A stretch of DNA of 24,481 nucleotides, from positions 1 through 24,481 of the IMG/VR virus record IMGVR_UViG_3300028384_000141; one strand, written 5' to 3'. The notes beneath the pieces were generated by a model. It did no database searches, had not been told where the DNA came from, and saw only the letters and a program-made list of their open reading frames with translations. Shown in pieces: positions 1-6,390 of the stretch. The translations under genes and the position numbers were made by a program. Numbering within the stretch: position 1 is the stretch's first letter; each line of letters starts with the position of its first letter. This stretch comes from a virus.

Positions 1-206
1 CAAACAGACGCAAGGCCGTAACGTAAAACCCTTCCCGCCTTTATAAGGAATAGACTGGTCATTCATCGTTAAAGGATATTCAATCGGATGGAATGCTAAT
101 AAATACAAGGGTTTAGCGCATGGTGTGGCGTGGTGCGTGGCGATAAGGTTCGGTAAAATTAGGGAAAGTACCTATCCTGGTTAGGGTTTGTTCTAAGGTA
201 CAGGGT

Positions 207-224
207 ACCCCTAAGGGGGTTTTT
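207..224 (+). terminator. Candidate short plus-strand terminator
   Basis: ACCCC (207-211) and GGGGT (216-220) can form a 5-bp stem with a TAAG loop, and a T run continues to 224. The T run is on the plus strand only, opposite to every gene here, so it would stop transcripts entering from the left rather than the late transcript. The stem is short, and the overlapping palindrome GGGTACCC (203-210) offers an alternative fold. Low confidence. Confidence 0.3.
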
Positions 225-240
225 GGCGACACACCCTTAC

Positions 241-268
241 GTTATACCCTCTCAGATTTTTCTGTGAA
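241..268 (-). promoter_or_regulatory. Candidate sigma-70 promoter reading off the left edge
   Basis: On the minus strand a -35 box TTCACA (268-263) matches five of six consensus positions. It is followed by a 16-bp spacer and a -10 box TATAAC (246-241), also five of six. Transcription would start near 234 and run leftward out of the window. In T7-like phages, host-RNA-polymerase promoters lie just inside the terminal repeat and drive the early genes, so position and orientation fit an early promoter. No start site can be proven from sequence. Confidence 0.5.
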
Positions 269-316
269 AATAAGCTTGGGTTATTAGGTCTTTAACACTA
301 ATGCTCTCACGTCTGT

Positions 317-395
317 ACGCTAAACAAACGTTACAGTACGTTACAGTACGTTACAGTACGTTACAGTACGTTACTAACGCTATACAAACGTTACA
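317..395. repeat. Four-copy decamer array between two 19-bp repeats
   Basis: Four perfect tandem copies of TTACAGTACG occupy 331-370, and a partial TTACTAACG follows. The array is bracketed by ACGCTAAACAAACGTTACA (317-335) and ACGCTATACAAACGTTACA (377-395), which differ at one base and start exactly 60 bases apart. The 10-bp period would put each GTAC core on the same face of the helix. T7 carries arrays of short tandem repeats beside its terminal repeats; this array lies in the comparable place. It could also bind a replication or packaging protein. Confidence 0.85.
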
Positions 396-419
396 CTAAC
401 GCTTAACACTCCCTAAGTA

Positions 420-503
420 CCCTTTCACACATACGTTAAAGCTTATGTTAAACGTAATCTTAAACAATTCTTAAAGTATATTCTTAAAGTATATGTGAAA
501 GGG
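420..503. repeat. Imperfect inverted repeat with phased TTAAA motifs
   Basis: Arm 420-434 pairs with 489-503 at 14 of 15 positions (430/493 is the mismatch). After a mismatch at 435/488, bases 436-439 pair with 484-487, giving a stem of about 20 bp. The arms and loop carry TTAAA at 436, 448, 460, 471 and 484, roughly one helical turn apart, and the 13-mer TTCTTAAAGTATA is tandemly duplicated at 468-480 and 481-493. The structure lies about 50 bases downstream of the terminase stop and has no T run, so it does not look like a simple terminator. A role in terminal-repeat formation or as an A/T-rich origin is inference. Confidence 0.75.
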
Positions 504-552
504 GGGGGAGGGGGTTTTGCTTTCCCCATTGTGTGACAGTTAAAAAAGTCCT

Positions 553-2244
553 TTAAAACCAAGTACTTGCCTTACGTCCAGATTGACCTGCAAGTACATT
601 AATTCCACTTACAAACTTTTCTAACTCATCGTCCAGAAGTTGTTGTTTTCGTTGACGAATTTCCTTGTCAGCATCTGCTGCCATCTGTTCTACCCAGTAG
701 GCACACGCCATAGCTAAGACATCAAGACGGTCATCATGTGCTAAAGCCCCTCTGTCCCGTGTTATACGGGTCATTTGGTAGGCTAGCATATAGCGTTGAG
801 CTTTCTCTGGAGGGAGGTCTTGAACGCTATCGAAGTCCTTTTGTAGTACTCTAGGGTCTATTACGAGCTTATGTTGGTTCATAATAGGTTCTAGGGTATC
901 GATGATACGCAGTTCCTTTTGCTTACTGTGTCTTACCTCTTCTACCGTTACGGGGTAGATACGTTGTAGATACGGCTTAAACAGTTCTGTAAACATACCA
1001 TCACCGAAGTTACTCTCGATAAGGGTTAGGTTTACCTTTTCCTTCTTAGCTAGCTTAGCTAAATGTTCTAGCACCTGTGGAGAGTATCCACCTTTGATGC
1101 CTCCTGCGTCTGTAACGTACAGGTAGCCGTTCTTCATCTTAACAACAGCGTAAGCGGTTTCGTCAGCACCACGACCAGAGGGGTCGATAGCCAGGACTGA
1201 ACCATCATACTCATCACGCCCTATAATCTCTTCTGGGGCGTAATATTTGTCACCCGCTAGTCCTACTATGGGTAGGTTGGTAACGGGCTTCATAATGCCG
1301 TATATGAGCTTCTCAGGGGCTGTTTCAGCATCACACGACATCACCATCAGGTCAGACAGCTTTAGAGGGTATCTATCGGTATCTGACAGGCTAGTGTCTA
1401 GCATGAACTGTAACGCAAAGCCTGAGCGTCCATACGATAGCTCACGCTCGATGAGGTCGTCATCGTTAAAACGTTTAGGGTCTGTAGGTCTACCAACTAA
1501 ATCAGGGTCTTCCTGTATCTCTTGGTAAATCTTATCAGCAATGCGAGTACCATAGCTTTTCTCTATGGTTTCTACAGATGGGTAACGTGCAGTCCATACA
1601 CGCATTTTGTAACCACGTTCAGTGAGTACGTTATACAAGCTCATTTCATTCTGAGGGGTACCGAGGTAAATAATCTTACCGTCTGGTTTCAGTACCGCAT
1701 CGAATTCCTTAACACTCTCTGAGAGCTTCTCACGCATCATTTGCGTCATACTATTGTTAGGTACTTCGATGTCATCAGCGATAATGATGTCTGCACGACT
1801 ACCAGTAAGCTGACCGGTGATACCCACGGACTTAACGCTTGGTGAACCTGACGCTTTAGCCGGTGCTACGTCAAACGCAATCTTAGACCATCGTTGTCCC
1901 TCTCTAGCAATCAGGTGCTGACATAGGGGTAACTCAACGATGATACGTTGGGTAAACGTACTGAAGTCATCAGCACGAGCTTTAGACGCTGAAACAACCA
2001 TGAACTTCTTGTCAGGGTCGAGTAGCAGTTGGTGTACCACATAGGCACAAGTAATGTACGACTTACCTACACCACGGAACGCCTCAATGATGGAACGTTT
2101 GGGTGCATTTTGGATAAAATCAGCAATGTCGTACTGTACGGGGGTGGGTTCAGGGAGTCCTAAATGCTTCCAGACTAGGAACATAAAGTTTCTAAAGTCG
2201 TGGAGAGGCTCAGGAAGCCCTGTAGAGGGTTTAGTATTGCTCAT
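553..2244 (-). CDS. terL: Terminase large subunit (T7 gp19-like)
   Basis: ATPase-nuclease that packages concatemeric DNA through the portal and cuts it at genome ends. At 563 residues it matches the T7 gp19 family. The ATPase half has Walker A FRGVGKS (56-62), Walker B IIIADDIE (153-160) and the coupling motif GTPQ (195-198). The RNase H-like nuclease half has AIDPSGRGAD (352-361, acidic D354 and D361), E410 in LIESNFGDG, and HDDRLD (503-508), which supplies the last metal-binding aspartates. It is the last gene before the repeat-rich left end, as gp19 is in T7. A candidate terminator separates it from the HNH gene upstream. The only Shine-Dalgarno-like element, GAGGT, is about 13 bases from the ATG, so initiation may be weak. 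Confidence 0.97.
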   Translation of the reverse strand: MSNTKPSTGLPEPLHDFRNFMFLVWKHLGLPEPTPVQYDIADFIQNAPKRSIIEAFRGVGKSYITCAYVVHQLLLDPDKKFMVVSASKARADDFSTFTQRIIVELPLCQHLIAREGQRWSKIAFDVAPAKASGSPSVKSVGITGQLTGSRADIIIADDIEVPNNSMTQMMREKLSESVKEFDAVLKPDGKIIYLGTPQNEMSLYNVLTERGYKMRVWTARYPSVETIEKSYGTRIADKIYQEIQEDPDLVGRPTDPKRFNDDDLIERELSYGRSGFALQFMLDTSLSDTDRYPLKLSDLMVMSCDAETAPEKLIYGIMKPVTNLPIVGLAGDKYYAPEEIIGRDEYDGSVLAIDPSGRGADETAYAVVKMKNGYLYVTDAGGIKGGYSPQVLEHLAKLAKKEKVNLTLIESNFGDGMFTELFKPYLQRIYPVTVEEVRHSKQKELRIIDTLEPIMNQHKLVIDPRVLQKDFDSVQDLPPEKAQRYMLAYQMTRITRDRGALAHDDRLDVLAMACAYWVEQMAADADKEIRQRKQQLLDDELEKFVSGINVLAGQSGRKASTWF

Positions 2245-2270
2245 AGTAGGGTAGCTTACCTCGATACAAG

Positions 2271-2290
2271 AAAGCCCCTCAGAGGGCTTC
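2271..2290 (-). terminator. Candidate terminator between the HNH gene and terL
   Basis: On the minus strand AAGCCC (2289-2284) and GGGCTT (2277-2272) form a 6-bp stem around TCTGAG, followed by the T-rich TTTCTTGT. It lies in the 65-base gap before terL, so part of the late transcript may stop before the terminase and lower its level. The stem is modest and the T run is interrupted, so leaky termination is more likely than a full stop. Confidence 0.55.
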
Positions 2291-2309
2291 TGAGAGGCGT
2301 AGAGAGGTA

Positions 2310-2531
2310 TTATTTATTTCTACCTCGGTTCTTGCTTTTAGATTGGATTCTAAGGTTGCTGTATGCGTTGTTTTTAGGGTTACGGTCTTTATGGTCTATA
2401 TCCTTACCTGCTATGGCTGCTTTACCGTGCTTTTTCTGCATCTTACGTCTAGCCATAACCCGACCTGCCCTACGCTTAACCTGTTCGGGTTTACCGTGAT
2501 ACTCACGATACTCTTTTTTATAATCTCTCAC
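2310..2531 (-). CDS. Small HNH-type endonuclease-like protein
   Basis: A 73-residue, very basic protein. Its C-terminal half contains DIDHKDRNPKNN (44-55), then YSNLR (57-61) and SKNR (66-69). This is the beta-beta-alpha-metal pattern of phage HNH proteins: D-H-x-D, N-P-x-N-N, S-N-L-R. The usual final histidine appears as asparagine (N68), an HNN variant found in the family. The first 40 residues are Arg/Lys-rich and probably bind DNA. It follows PhoH by one base and precedes the terL terminator. In several tailed phages an HNH protein next to terL assists DNA cleavage during packaging; a selfish endonuclease is the alternative. The family call is firmer than the function. Confidence 0.75.
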   Translation of the reverse strand: MRDYKKEYREYHGKPEQVKRRAGRVMARRKMQKKHGKAAIAGKDIDHKDRNPKNNAYSNLRIQSKSKNRGRNK

Positions 2532-2532
2532 G

Positions 2533-3210
2533 TTAATAACCTGCTTTGTAGAACATCCTTACCATGTCGGCACAGATGTCAGAGCGAACTATGTCTTCAA
2601 GGTCAAACTCGATAACGCTAGTGTTATTCGGTTTGTAGGTTTTTATTAGATTTATGTAGTCTAGGATGGGTGTAGCTTTGTTTTTAAGGTCTGACTGTTG
2701 AGGGTCGCCCATAAAGACAAGTACGCTATTCTCACCTACCCTTGTTGAGATTGCTTTAATCTCGTCCATCGTGAGTTGCTGACATTCATCAACGAGGATG
2801 AAGGCATTGTCAAAGCTACGTCCACGAATGGTTTCTAAGGCTACTGTTTGAATACGTTCTTTAGAAACGCAATACTCATAAAAAGAAGCACCGAGCTTTT
2901 GCTTGAGGACATCTGTCATAGGAAGTGTCCACGGTTCTAGCTTTTCTTGTAGAGTGCCAGGAATAGCCCCTAATGACCGACCGGTGGGTACGTTTGCTCT
3001 TGCTAATATAATTTGGTCGATACACCCACGAACAAGCCATTGAGCTGCTTTTACGCAACAGGTGAAAGTCTTACCTGTACCTGCGTGACCGAGTACTACG
3101 AGAAGGTGATTGTGTTCTAGGTCGTGAAAAAGCTCAGCTTGAACCTGAGTCTTAGGGGCATAATCTATTTCTGGTCTTGGATGATGTTTAATTTTCAGGC
3201 TTTTACCCAT
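2533..3210 (-). CDS. phoH: PhoH-like P-loop ATPase
   Basis: A 225-residue PhoH-family nucleotide-binding protein, common in marine phages. Walker A is GHAGTGKT (41-48), Walker B is FILVDECQQ (137-145), and GDPQQSD (168-174) is the SF1-helicase-like motif III. The R-A-N-V-P-T-G-R segment near 71-78 is also typical of PhoH. It resembles the ATPase core alone, with no added PIN or KH domain. The start codon overlaps the stop of the small upstream gene by one base (TAATG), indicating coupled translation. Its phage function is not established; RNA or phosphate-stress roles are proposed for the family. Its position between the putative small terminase and terL is notable. Confidence 0.93.
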   Translation of the reverse strand: MGKSLKIKHHPRPEIDYAPKTQVQAELFHDLEHNHLLVVLGHAGTGKTFTCCVKAAQWLVRGCIDQIILARANVPTGRSLGAIPGTLQEKLEPWTLPMTDVLKQKLGASFYEYCVSKERIQTVALETIRGRSFDNAFILVDECQQLTMDEIKAISTRVGENSVLVFMGDPQQSDLKNKATPILDYINLIKTYKPNNTSVIEFDLEDIVRSDICADMVRMFYKAGY

Positions 3211-3425
3211 TAGTTAAGTTGTTCCGCTATGTCGAAGGGAAGGGACTCTAAAAGATTAGCCATAGGGTTATCGGTTGTGATAACACCCAGTGTGGCATTG
3301 TTGTCTTTGAGCATCCGTACAGCTACTGATAATTCAGCAGCCGTAGCTTCTCCACTTCTAACACGGCGTAACAATTCTTGGGCAACAGCGTTATGAAGGT
3401 CGTCAAAGACTTCTTTGTTGTCCAT
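3210..3425 (-). CDS. Putative terminase small subunit (gp18-like)
   Basis: A 71-residue acidic helical protein. The central pattern LLRRVRSGEATAAELSVA followed by RMLKDN resembles the short DNA-packaging (maturase A) proteins of T7-like and marine podoviruses, where a helix-turn-helix-like segment recognises packaging DNA. T7 gp18 (89 residues) has a comparable N-terminal helical pair and lies between holin and large terminase, which matches the order here except for the PhoH and HNH insertions. Its TAA overlaps the phoH ATG. The call rests on position and this short pattern; an unrelated small protein cannot be excluded. Confidence 0.6.
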   Translation of the reverse strand: MDNKEVFDDLHNAVAQELLRRVRSGEATAAELSVAVRMLKDNNATLGVITTDNPMANLLESLPFDIAEQLN

Positions 3426-3427
3426 TG

Positions 3428-3925
3428 TTAAATTCCTATTGTTTCCTTTGCAGCGTCAGACGATGCGATAGCTCTCGCTTCCCATCCTCGACCAAAGGTT
3501 TCATAAGTCTTTAGGCTTTGATAAAAAGCACGGCGTTTCTCAACAAGACTGTCAATTAATCCCATAGGGTTTTGGTTGTAGACTTGCTTAATCTTAGCCA
3601 AGCTTTTTGCACCGATGTGACCATCAGCTTTAGCACCAACTACTTGTTGTAGTAATTTAGCAGCACGACCTACTCCGTGGTTTACCGCCATATCAAACGC
3701 CAACATTGCAATAGGTTCAGGCATTTCTGCCGCCTTAATAGGAGTCCAGTAATCCTGCTTGTAAAGCTCTGTTGCACGTTCTTTTGTAAGGTTAGCAATG
3801 TCTTCTTTTGGGTAAGCTTTTTTACTAATACCAAACTTAGTTTCACCGCCTGGGTCTTTACTGTGATTAACGTAACCACCTTCGTGTTTGAGGGTGAAGT
3901 CAATCGATTTTTGAAATGCTGCCAT
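3428..3925 (-). CDS. GH108 family endolysin (lysozyme/muramidase)
   Basis: Cuts the glycan strands of peptidoglycan for host lysis. The 165-residue form has the GH108 signature HEGGYVN, with catalytic Glu15, then DPGGETKFGIS (24-34). A C-terminal part rich in short helices (roughly 75-160) fits the peptidoglycan-binding domain usual in this family. I chose the ATG at 3925 because AAGGAAGGA lies six bases upstream and because family members usually begin about ten residues before EGGY. An in-frame ATG at 3991, touching the holin stop, would add 22 residues without similarity. No signal peptide or membrane anchor is visible, so export would depend on the adjacent holin. T7 itself uses an unrelated amidase located elsewhere. 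Confidence 0.92.
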   Translation of the reverse strand: MAAFQKSIDFTLKHEGGYVNHSKDPGGETKFGISKKAYPKEDIANLTKERATELYKQDYWTPIKAAEMPEPIAMLAFDMAVNHGVGRAAKLLQQVVGAKADGHIGAKSLAKIKQVYNQNPMGLIDSLVEKRRAFYQSLKTYETFGRGWEARAIASSDAAKETIGI

Positions 3926-3931
3926 CTCTAA

Positions 3932-3940
3932 TCCTTCCTT
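3932..3940 (-). promoter_or_regulatory. Strong Shine-Dalgarno deciding the endolysin start
   Basis: The minus strand reads AAGGAAGGA here, six bases before the ATG at 3925. It is among the best ribosome sites in the window and supports the short form of the lysozyme over the in-frame ATG at 3991. Confidence 0.75.
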
Positions 3941-3991
3941 GCTATTTGGAATGACAGGCATCTGACGTTCTGGAATGTTTGGTGTTCTCAT

Positions 3992-4333
3992 TCACTTTTT
4001 CCAATTCGCTAAAGTTTTAATACCAAAGCTTGCTGCAATGGCTGCGCCTAAAAAGGCTTTGTAATATTCGGGCATGGTGTCTAGCACCGCAAACCCGTCT
4101 TGAATGTATGGTACTAAGCTAGGGATGAAAGCCCCAATCATTGGGATGGAAAGGACGACAACAAACCACTCATCCTTCCAAGAACTCTGAGAACCCTGCG
4201 CTTGCAGGGCTTCCCAGTTCTCAGTAGAAGTAATGGCTTTAATCTTAGCTTCTTGCTTTGCCTTGCCTTCTTCTGCTTTTCCTTTAATCCACTCCGTAGC
4301 TAGTCCACCAAGCATGGTGACTAATTGAAGCAT
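3992..4333 (-). CDS. Holin, GTA_holin_3TM-like
   Basis: A 113-residue membrane protein. Residues 57-77 (from WFVVVLSIPMIGAFIPSLVP) and about 91-109 (YKAFLGAAIAASFGI) are membrane segments. The first 13 residues form a possible third amphipathic helix, followed by a Lys/Glu/Ala-rich cytoplasmic stretch. The W-K-D-E-W start of the first segment, a central GF-x-x-L-D, and SFGI near the end resemble the three-segment holins of gene-transfer agents and marine phages. It lies directly before the GH108 lysozyme and one base after the coiled-coil membrane gene, forming a lysis cassette. An AGGA ribosome site is eight bases upstream. Confidence 0.8.
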   Translation of the reverse strand: MLQLVTMLGGLATEWIKGKAEEGKAKQEAKIKAITSTENWEALQAQGSQSSWKDEWFVVVLSIPMIGAFIPSLVPYIQDGFAVLDTMPEYYKAFLGAAIAASFGIKTLANWKK

Positions 4334-4334
4334 A

Positions 4335-4556
4335 TTATATTCCTAATAATTTGATTGCGTTTCCAAGACCCACTGAGTCTGCAAAGAACAAAGCTAACGC
4401 ACCTGCTGCAAACCATTTGATTTGAGAGAGCGTAGCTTCGATTGCGTGTAGTGAGCTTCGGAAATCCTCGGTCGTGTCTTGTAGAGCATCAAGAGCTTTG
4501 TCGTGATGTTCTAGCCGAACTTCAACCTTTGTTACACGGTTTTCAAGTTCTTGCAT
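4335..4556 (-). CDS. Small coiled-coil membrane protein (XhlA-like, lysis accessory)
   Basis: A 73-residue protein: a heptad-patterned helix at 3-47 (ENRVTKVEVRLEHHDKALDAL and onward), then one hydrophobic segment at about 47-62 and a short hydrophobic tail. This layout matches haemolysin XhlA-type proteins and some spanin or holin helpers, with the coiled coil on one side of the membrane. Its ATG overlaps the upstream stop (TAATG), and it is followed at once by the holin and lysozyme, so a role in lysis timing or envelope disruption is likely. Which of these it does cannot be told from sequence. Confidence 0.65.
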   Translation of the reverse strand: MQELENRVTKVEVRLEHHDKALDALQDTTEDFRSSLHAIEATLSQIKWFAAGALALFFADSVGLGNAIKLLGI

Positions 4557-5026
4557 TACGGTTTATCCTGATGTTCTTCTAATAACTTCACCCTAACCTG
4601 AAGGTCATGGATGTACTCGATGATACCCTCACGAAGCTGTTGACGAGCCAAAGCATTCTCAGGGGAAGGTATGATTTGCCCATTGGGGTCAATGAGCATC
4701 ATCATGTTTCCCTTCACCCCTTGAACAACAGGTGCTTCCCAAAGACAAGTGTCGTCATTTAATATCCAACTAGCGAAAGGCTGTGGGGGAATGAATGCAT
4801 CACGGTCAGAGTCGTAGGTATAACCAACACCTGCGTAGTTTTTACGCAAAGGTGCGCCATCATCAGGTTCGTTTGTTTCTGGGTTGTAGTGAACACCACC
4901 ACGAGTGTTGTAAGATGTTTGAATCCACTCGCCTGGTTCGTTATCTACGAATGTGTCGAAGAACTCAGCTTCAGCTACGATAACTTGAGTAACAACACCG
5001 TCTTTTACTTTTGCATAATGTGCCAT
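4556..5026 (-). CDS. Conserved marine-phage protein beside the fibre genes, function unknown
   Basis: A 156-residue soluble protein. The N-terminal 100 residues have a recognisable pattern: AHYAKVKDG, then WIQTSYNTRGGVHY, LRKNYAGVGYTYD, DAFIPPQP and LNDDTCLWEAP. Proteins of this type recur next to tail-fibre genes in marine T4-like and T7-like phages. The last 35 residues (from about 122) form a charged helix. No catalytic motif is visible. The preceding adhesin and following lysis cassette suggest a virion or fibre-associated role, which is inference. A TAATG overlap couples it to the coiled-coil gene downstream; a TAAGGAG ribosome site precedes it. Confidence 0.65.
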   Translation of the reverse strand: MAHYAKVKDGVVTQVIVAEAEFFDTFVDNEPGEWIQTSYNTRGGVHYNPETNEPDDGAPLRKNYAGVGYTYDSDRDAFIPPQPFASWILNDDTCLWEAPVVQGVKGNMMMLIDPNGQIIPSPENALARQQLREGIIEYIHDLQVRVKLLEEHQDKP

Positions 5027-5036
5027 GTTGTTCTCC

Positions 5037-6332
5037 TTAGATTGCGTACCTTATGATTACGATGCCTGAGCCACCTGCGCCTGAATGTCCGTATCCATCG
5101 TCACCGCCGCCGCCTCCGCCGCCAGTGTTAGCTTGTCCTGCTTCACCGATTGCATTGTTTGCCAGACCGGCGCGACCACCGCCTCCTAAACCGCCTGTTC
5201 CCGGTGTCTGCCCTTTGTCAGTCCAACAGCCGCCGCCACCGCCTCCTGCGTAATATCCCGATTCACCTGATGATGTAGCAGTTGCCCAGACGGAATATGC
5301 GTTTGACCCAACGCCGCCATTACCGCCACCGCCGTTATAGCCGTTACCGCCCGCAGCGCCTTTACCGCCGCCTCCGCCGCCGTTTTTATTCGTAGAACCA
5401 CTATCTAGTCCGTTACCACCTGAGTTACCCTGTCCGGATGTGCCTGAAGAACCTGTAAAGCTAGGTGTATTGTGTCCTGAAGCTCCACCACCAGAACCGC
5501 CAGATGTTGATGCAGTTTGATAGCCGTCACCACCTTTACCGCCGCCAATGGCTGTTTGCCACCCGCTAACAGATGAATTACTGCCGGGTATGGCTATAGA
5601 ACTTTCACCTGTGCTACCAGCGCCACCGGCACCAATAGTTACAGATACTGACCCGGAAGAAAGAGACACAGTGCCGCCAAGCATACCACCTGCACCGCCA
5701 CCACCTCCGTGGTTACCGCCGCCTCCACCGCCTCCGGCTACTATTAAGTAATCTGCCGATGCACTAAAGCCCGATGGGACTGTAAATGTGCTTGAAGAAG
5801 TAAATTTATGATAACGATATCCACCCGATGACGTAATCGTTCCACCTGTTGGTAAACCCAAAACACTAAAAGTATTACTTGGAGATTGACCGTTATCACC
5901 GTTAGTTACCTTAACTGTAACAGTTCCGGTAGAAGCATAAGCTGCTGCGGGTACCGCAACTACTAATGTTGTGTCACTAGAAGCGGTTGCTGTTACTGTT
6001 GCAGTTGTAAAACTACCAGAAAACTGAACGTCACAGTCACCACTTAAAAATCCTGTACCAGTAATAGTAATGTTGCCGCCAATACCTTCGTAAACTCCTC
6101 CTGAAATAGAAGCAATAGTAGGAATAACTGGAGATACTTTGTTCCAGTTAGTGCCGTCATAAGCTTTAAGAATATCTAAGCCTGTGTCGTACCAGACTTG
6201 ACCTTGAGTTGGGCTACTAGGTGCTGTAGCACCAATAACTACCTCATCGTCTACTGTAATATTGTCTAACGCTCCGACTTTTACATCGCCGTTAGCATCT
6301 AGCAAATCCGCTAGATTTCTTGATTTACTCAT
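5037..6332 (-). CDS. Glycine-rich tail adhesin with IPT/TIG-like domain
   Basis: A 431-residue probable receptor-binding protein. Residues 1-34 are a conserved start (MSKSRNLADLLDANGDVKVG). Residues 35-68 (APSSPTQGQVWYDTGLDILK and onward) are a short beta module common in fibres. Residues 71-158 look like an IPT/TIG immunoglobulin-like domain (PTIASISGGVYEGIGGNITI start). After a beta linker, residues about 197-431 are mostly glycine runs broken by short variable loops, ending GAGGSGIVIIRYAI. The run pattern recalls the polyglycine-II sandwich of phage S16 gp38 adhesin, where loops between glycine helices contact the receptor. It is a second adsorption protein beside the gp17-like fibre. Its ribosome site lies in a predicted hairpin. 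Confidence 0.8.
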   Translation of the reverse strand: MSKSRNLADLLDANGDVKVGALDNITVDDEVVIGATAPSSPTQGQVWYDTGLDILKAYDGTNWNKVSPVIPTIASISGGVYEGIGGNITITGTGFLSGDCDVQFSGSFTTATVTATASSDTTLVVAVPAAAYASTGTVTVKVTNGDNGQSPSNTFSVLGLPTGGTITSSGGYRYHKFTSSSTFTVPSGFSASADYLIVAGGGGGGGNHGGGGGAGGMLGGTVSLSSGSVSVTIGAGGAGSTGESSIAIPGSNSSVSGWQTAIGGGKGGDGYQTASTSGGSGGGASGHNTPSFTGSSGTSGQGNSGGNGLDSGSTNKNGGGGGGKGAAGGNGYNGGGGNGGVGSNAYSVWATATSSGESGYYAGGGGGGCWTDKGQTPGTGGLGGGGRAGLANNAIGEAGQANTGGGGGGGDDGYGHSGAGGSGIVIIRYAI

Positions 6333-6341
6333 ACGTTGTTA

Positions 6342-6363
6342 CTCCTTGAATGTAACAAAGGAG
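6342..6363 (-). promoter_or_regulatory. Hairpin sequestering the adhesin ribosome site
   Basis: On the minus strand CTCCTT (6363-6358) can pair perfectly with AAGGAG (6347-6342), the Shine-Dalgarno of the adhesin gene starting at 6332, across a 10-base loop. A second possible hairpin, GGGAG/CTCCC, lies just upstream (about 6371-6389), and its arms could compete for the same partners. This would restrain adhesin translation unless the structure opens. Sequence alone does not show whether it acts in vivo. Confidence 0.5.
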
Positions 6364-6390
6364 GCATAAGGGAGTTTAGTACCGCTCCCA

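Larger units (their letters stand above)
1..552. other. Non-coding left-end region, probable genome-end junction
   Basis: No convincing gene lies between the large-terminase stop and the left edge. Going leftward from the terminase, it holds a G8AG5 tract, an inverted repeat with phased TTAAA motifs, a decamer array between two 19-bp near-identical repeats, a sigma-70 promoter reading left, a short plus-strand hairpin with a T run, and GTGGCG-type G/T-rich sequence around 121-146. In T7 the terminal repeat, its short-repeat arrays and the early promoters sit in this place next to gene 19. I infer an equivalent concatemer junction and early-region leader, but the boundaries of a terminal repeat cannot be seen. 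A minus-strand ATG at 66 opens a frame to the left edge without a clear ribosome site. Confidence 0.55.

Noticed and set aside
331-370. Decamer repeats as a CRISPR array
   Set aside because: The copies are directly abutting with no spacers and are far too short.
511-526. GGGG-TTTTGCTTT-CCCC as a terL terminator
   Set aside because: Only about four pairs with a nine-base loop and no T run in the direction of terL transcription.
5053-5751. Proline-rich plus-strand frames (5053-5253, 5548-5751)
   Set aside because: They are the antisense of the adhesin's glycine codons (GGN read in reverse gives CCN prolines).
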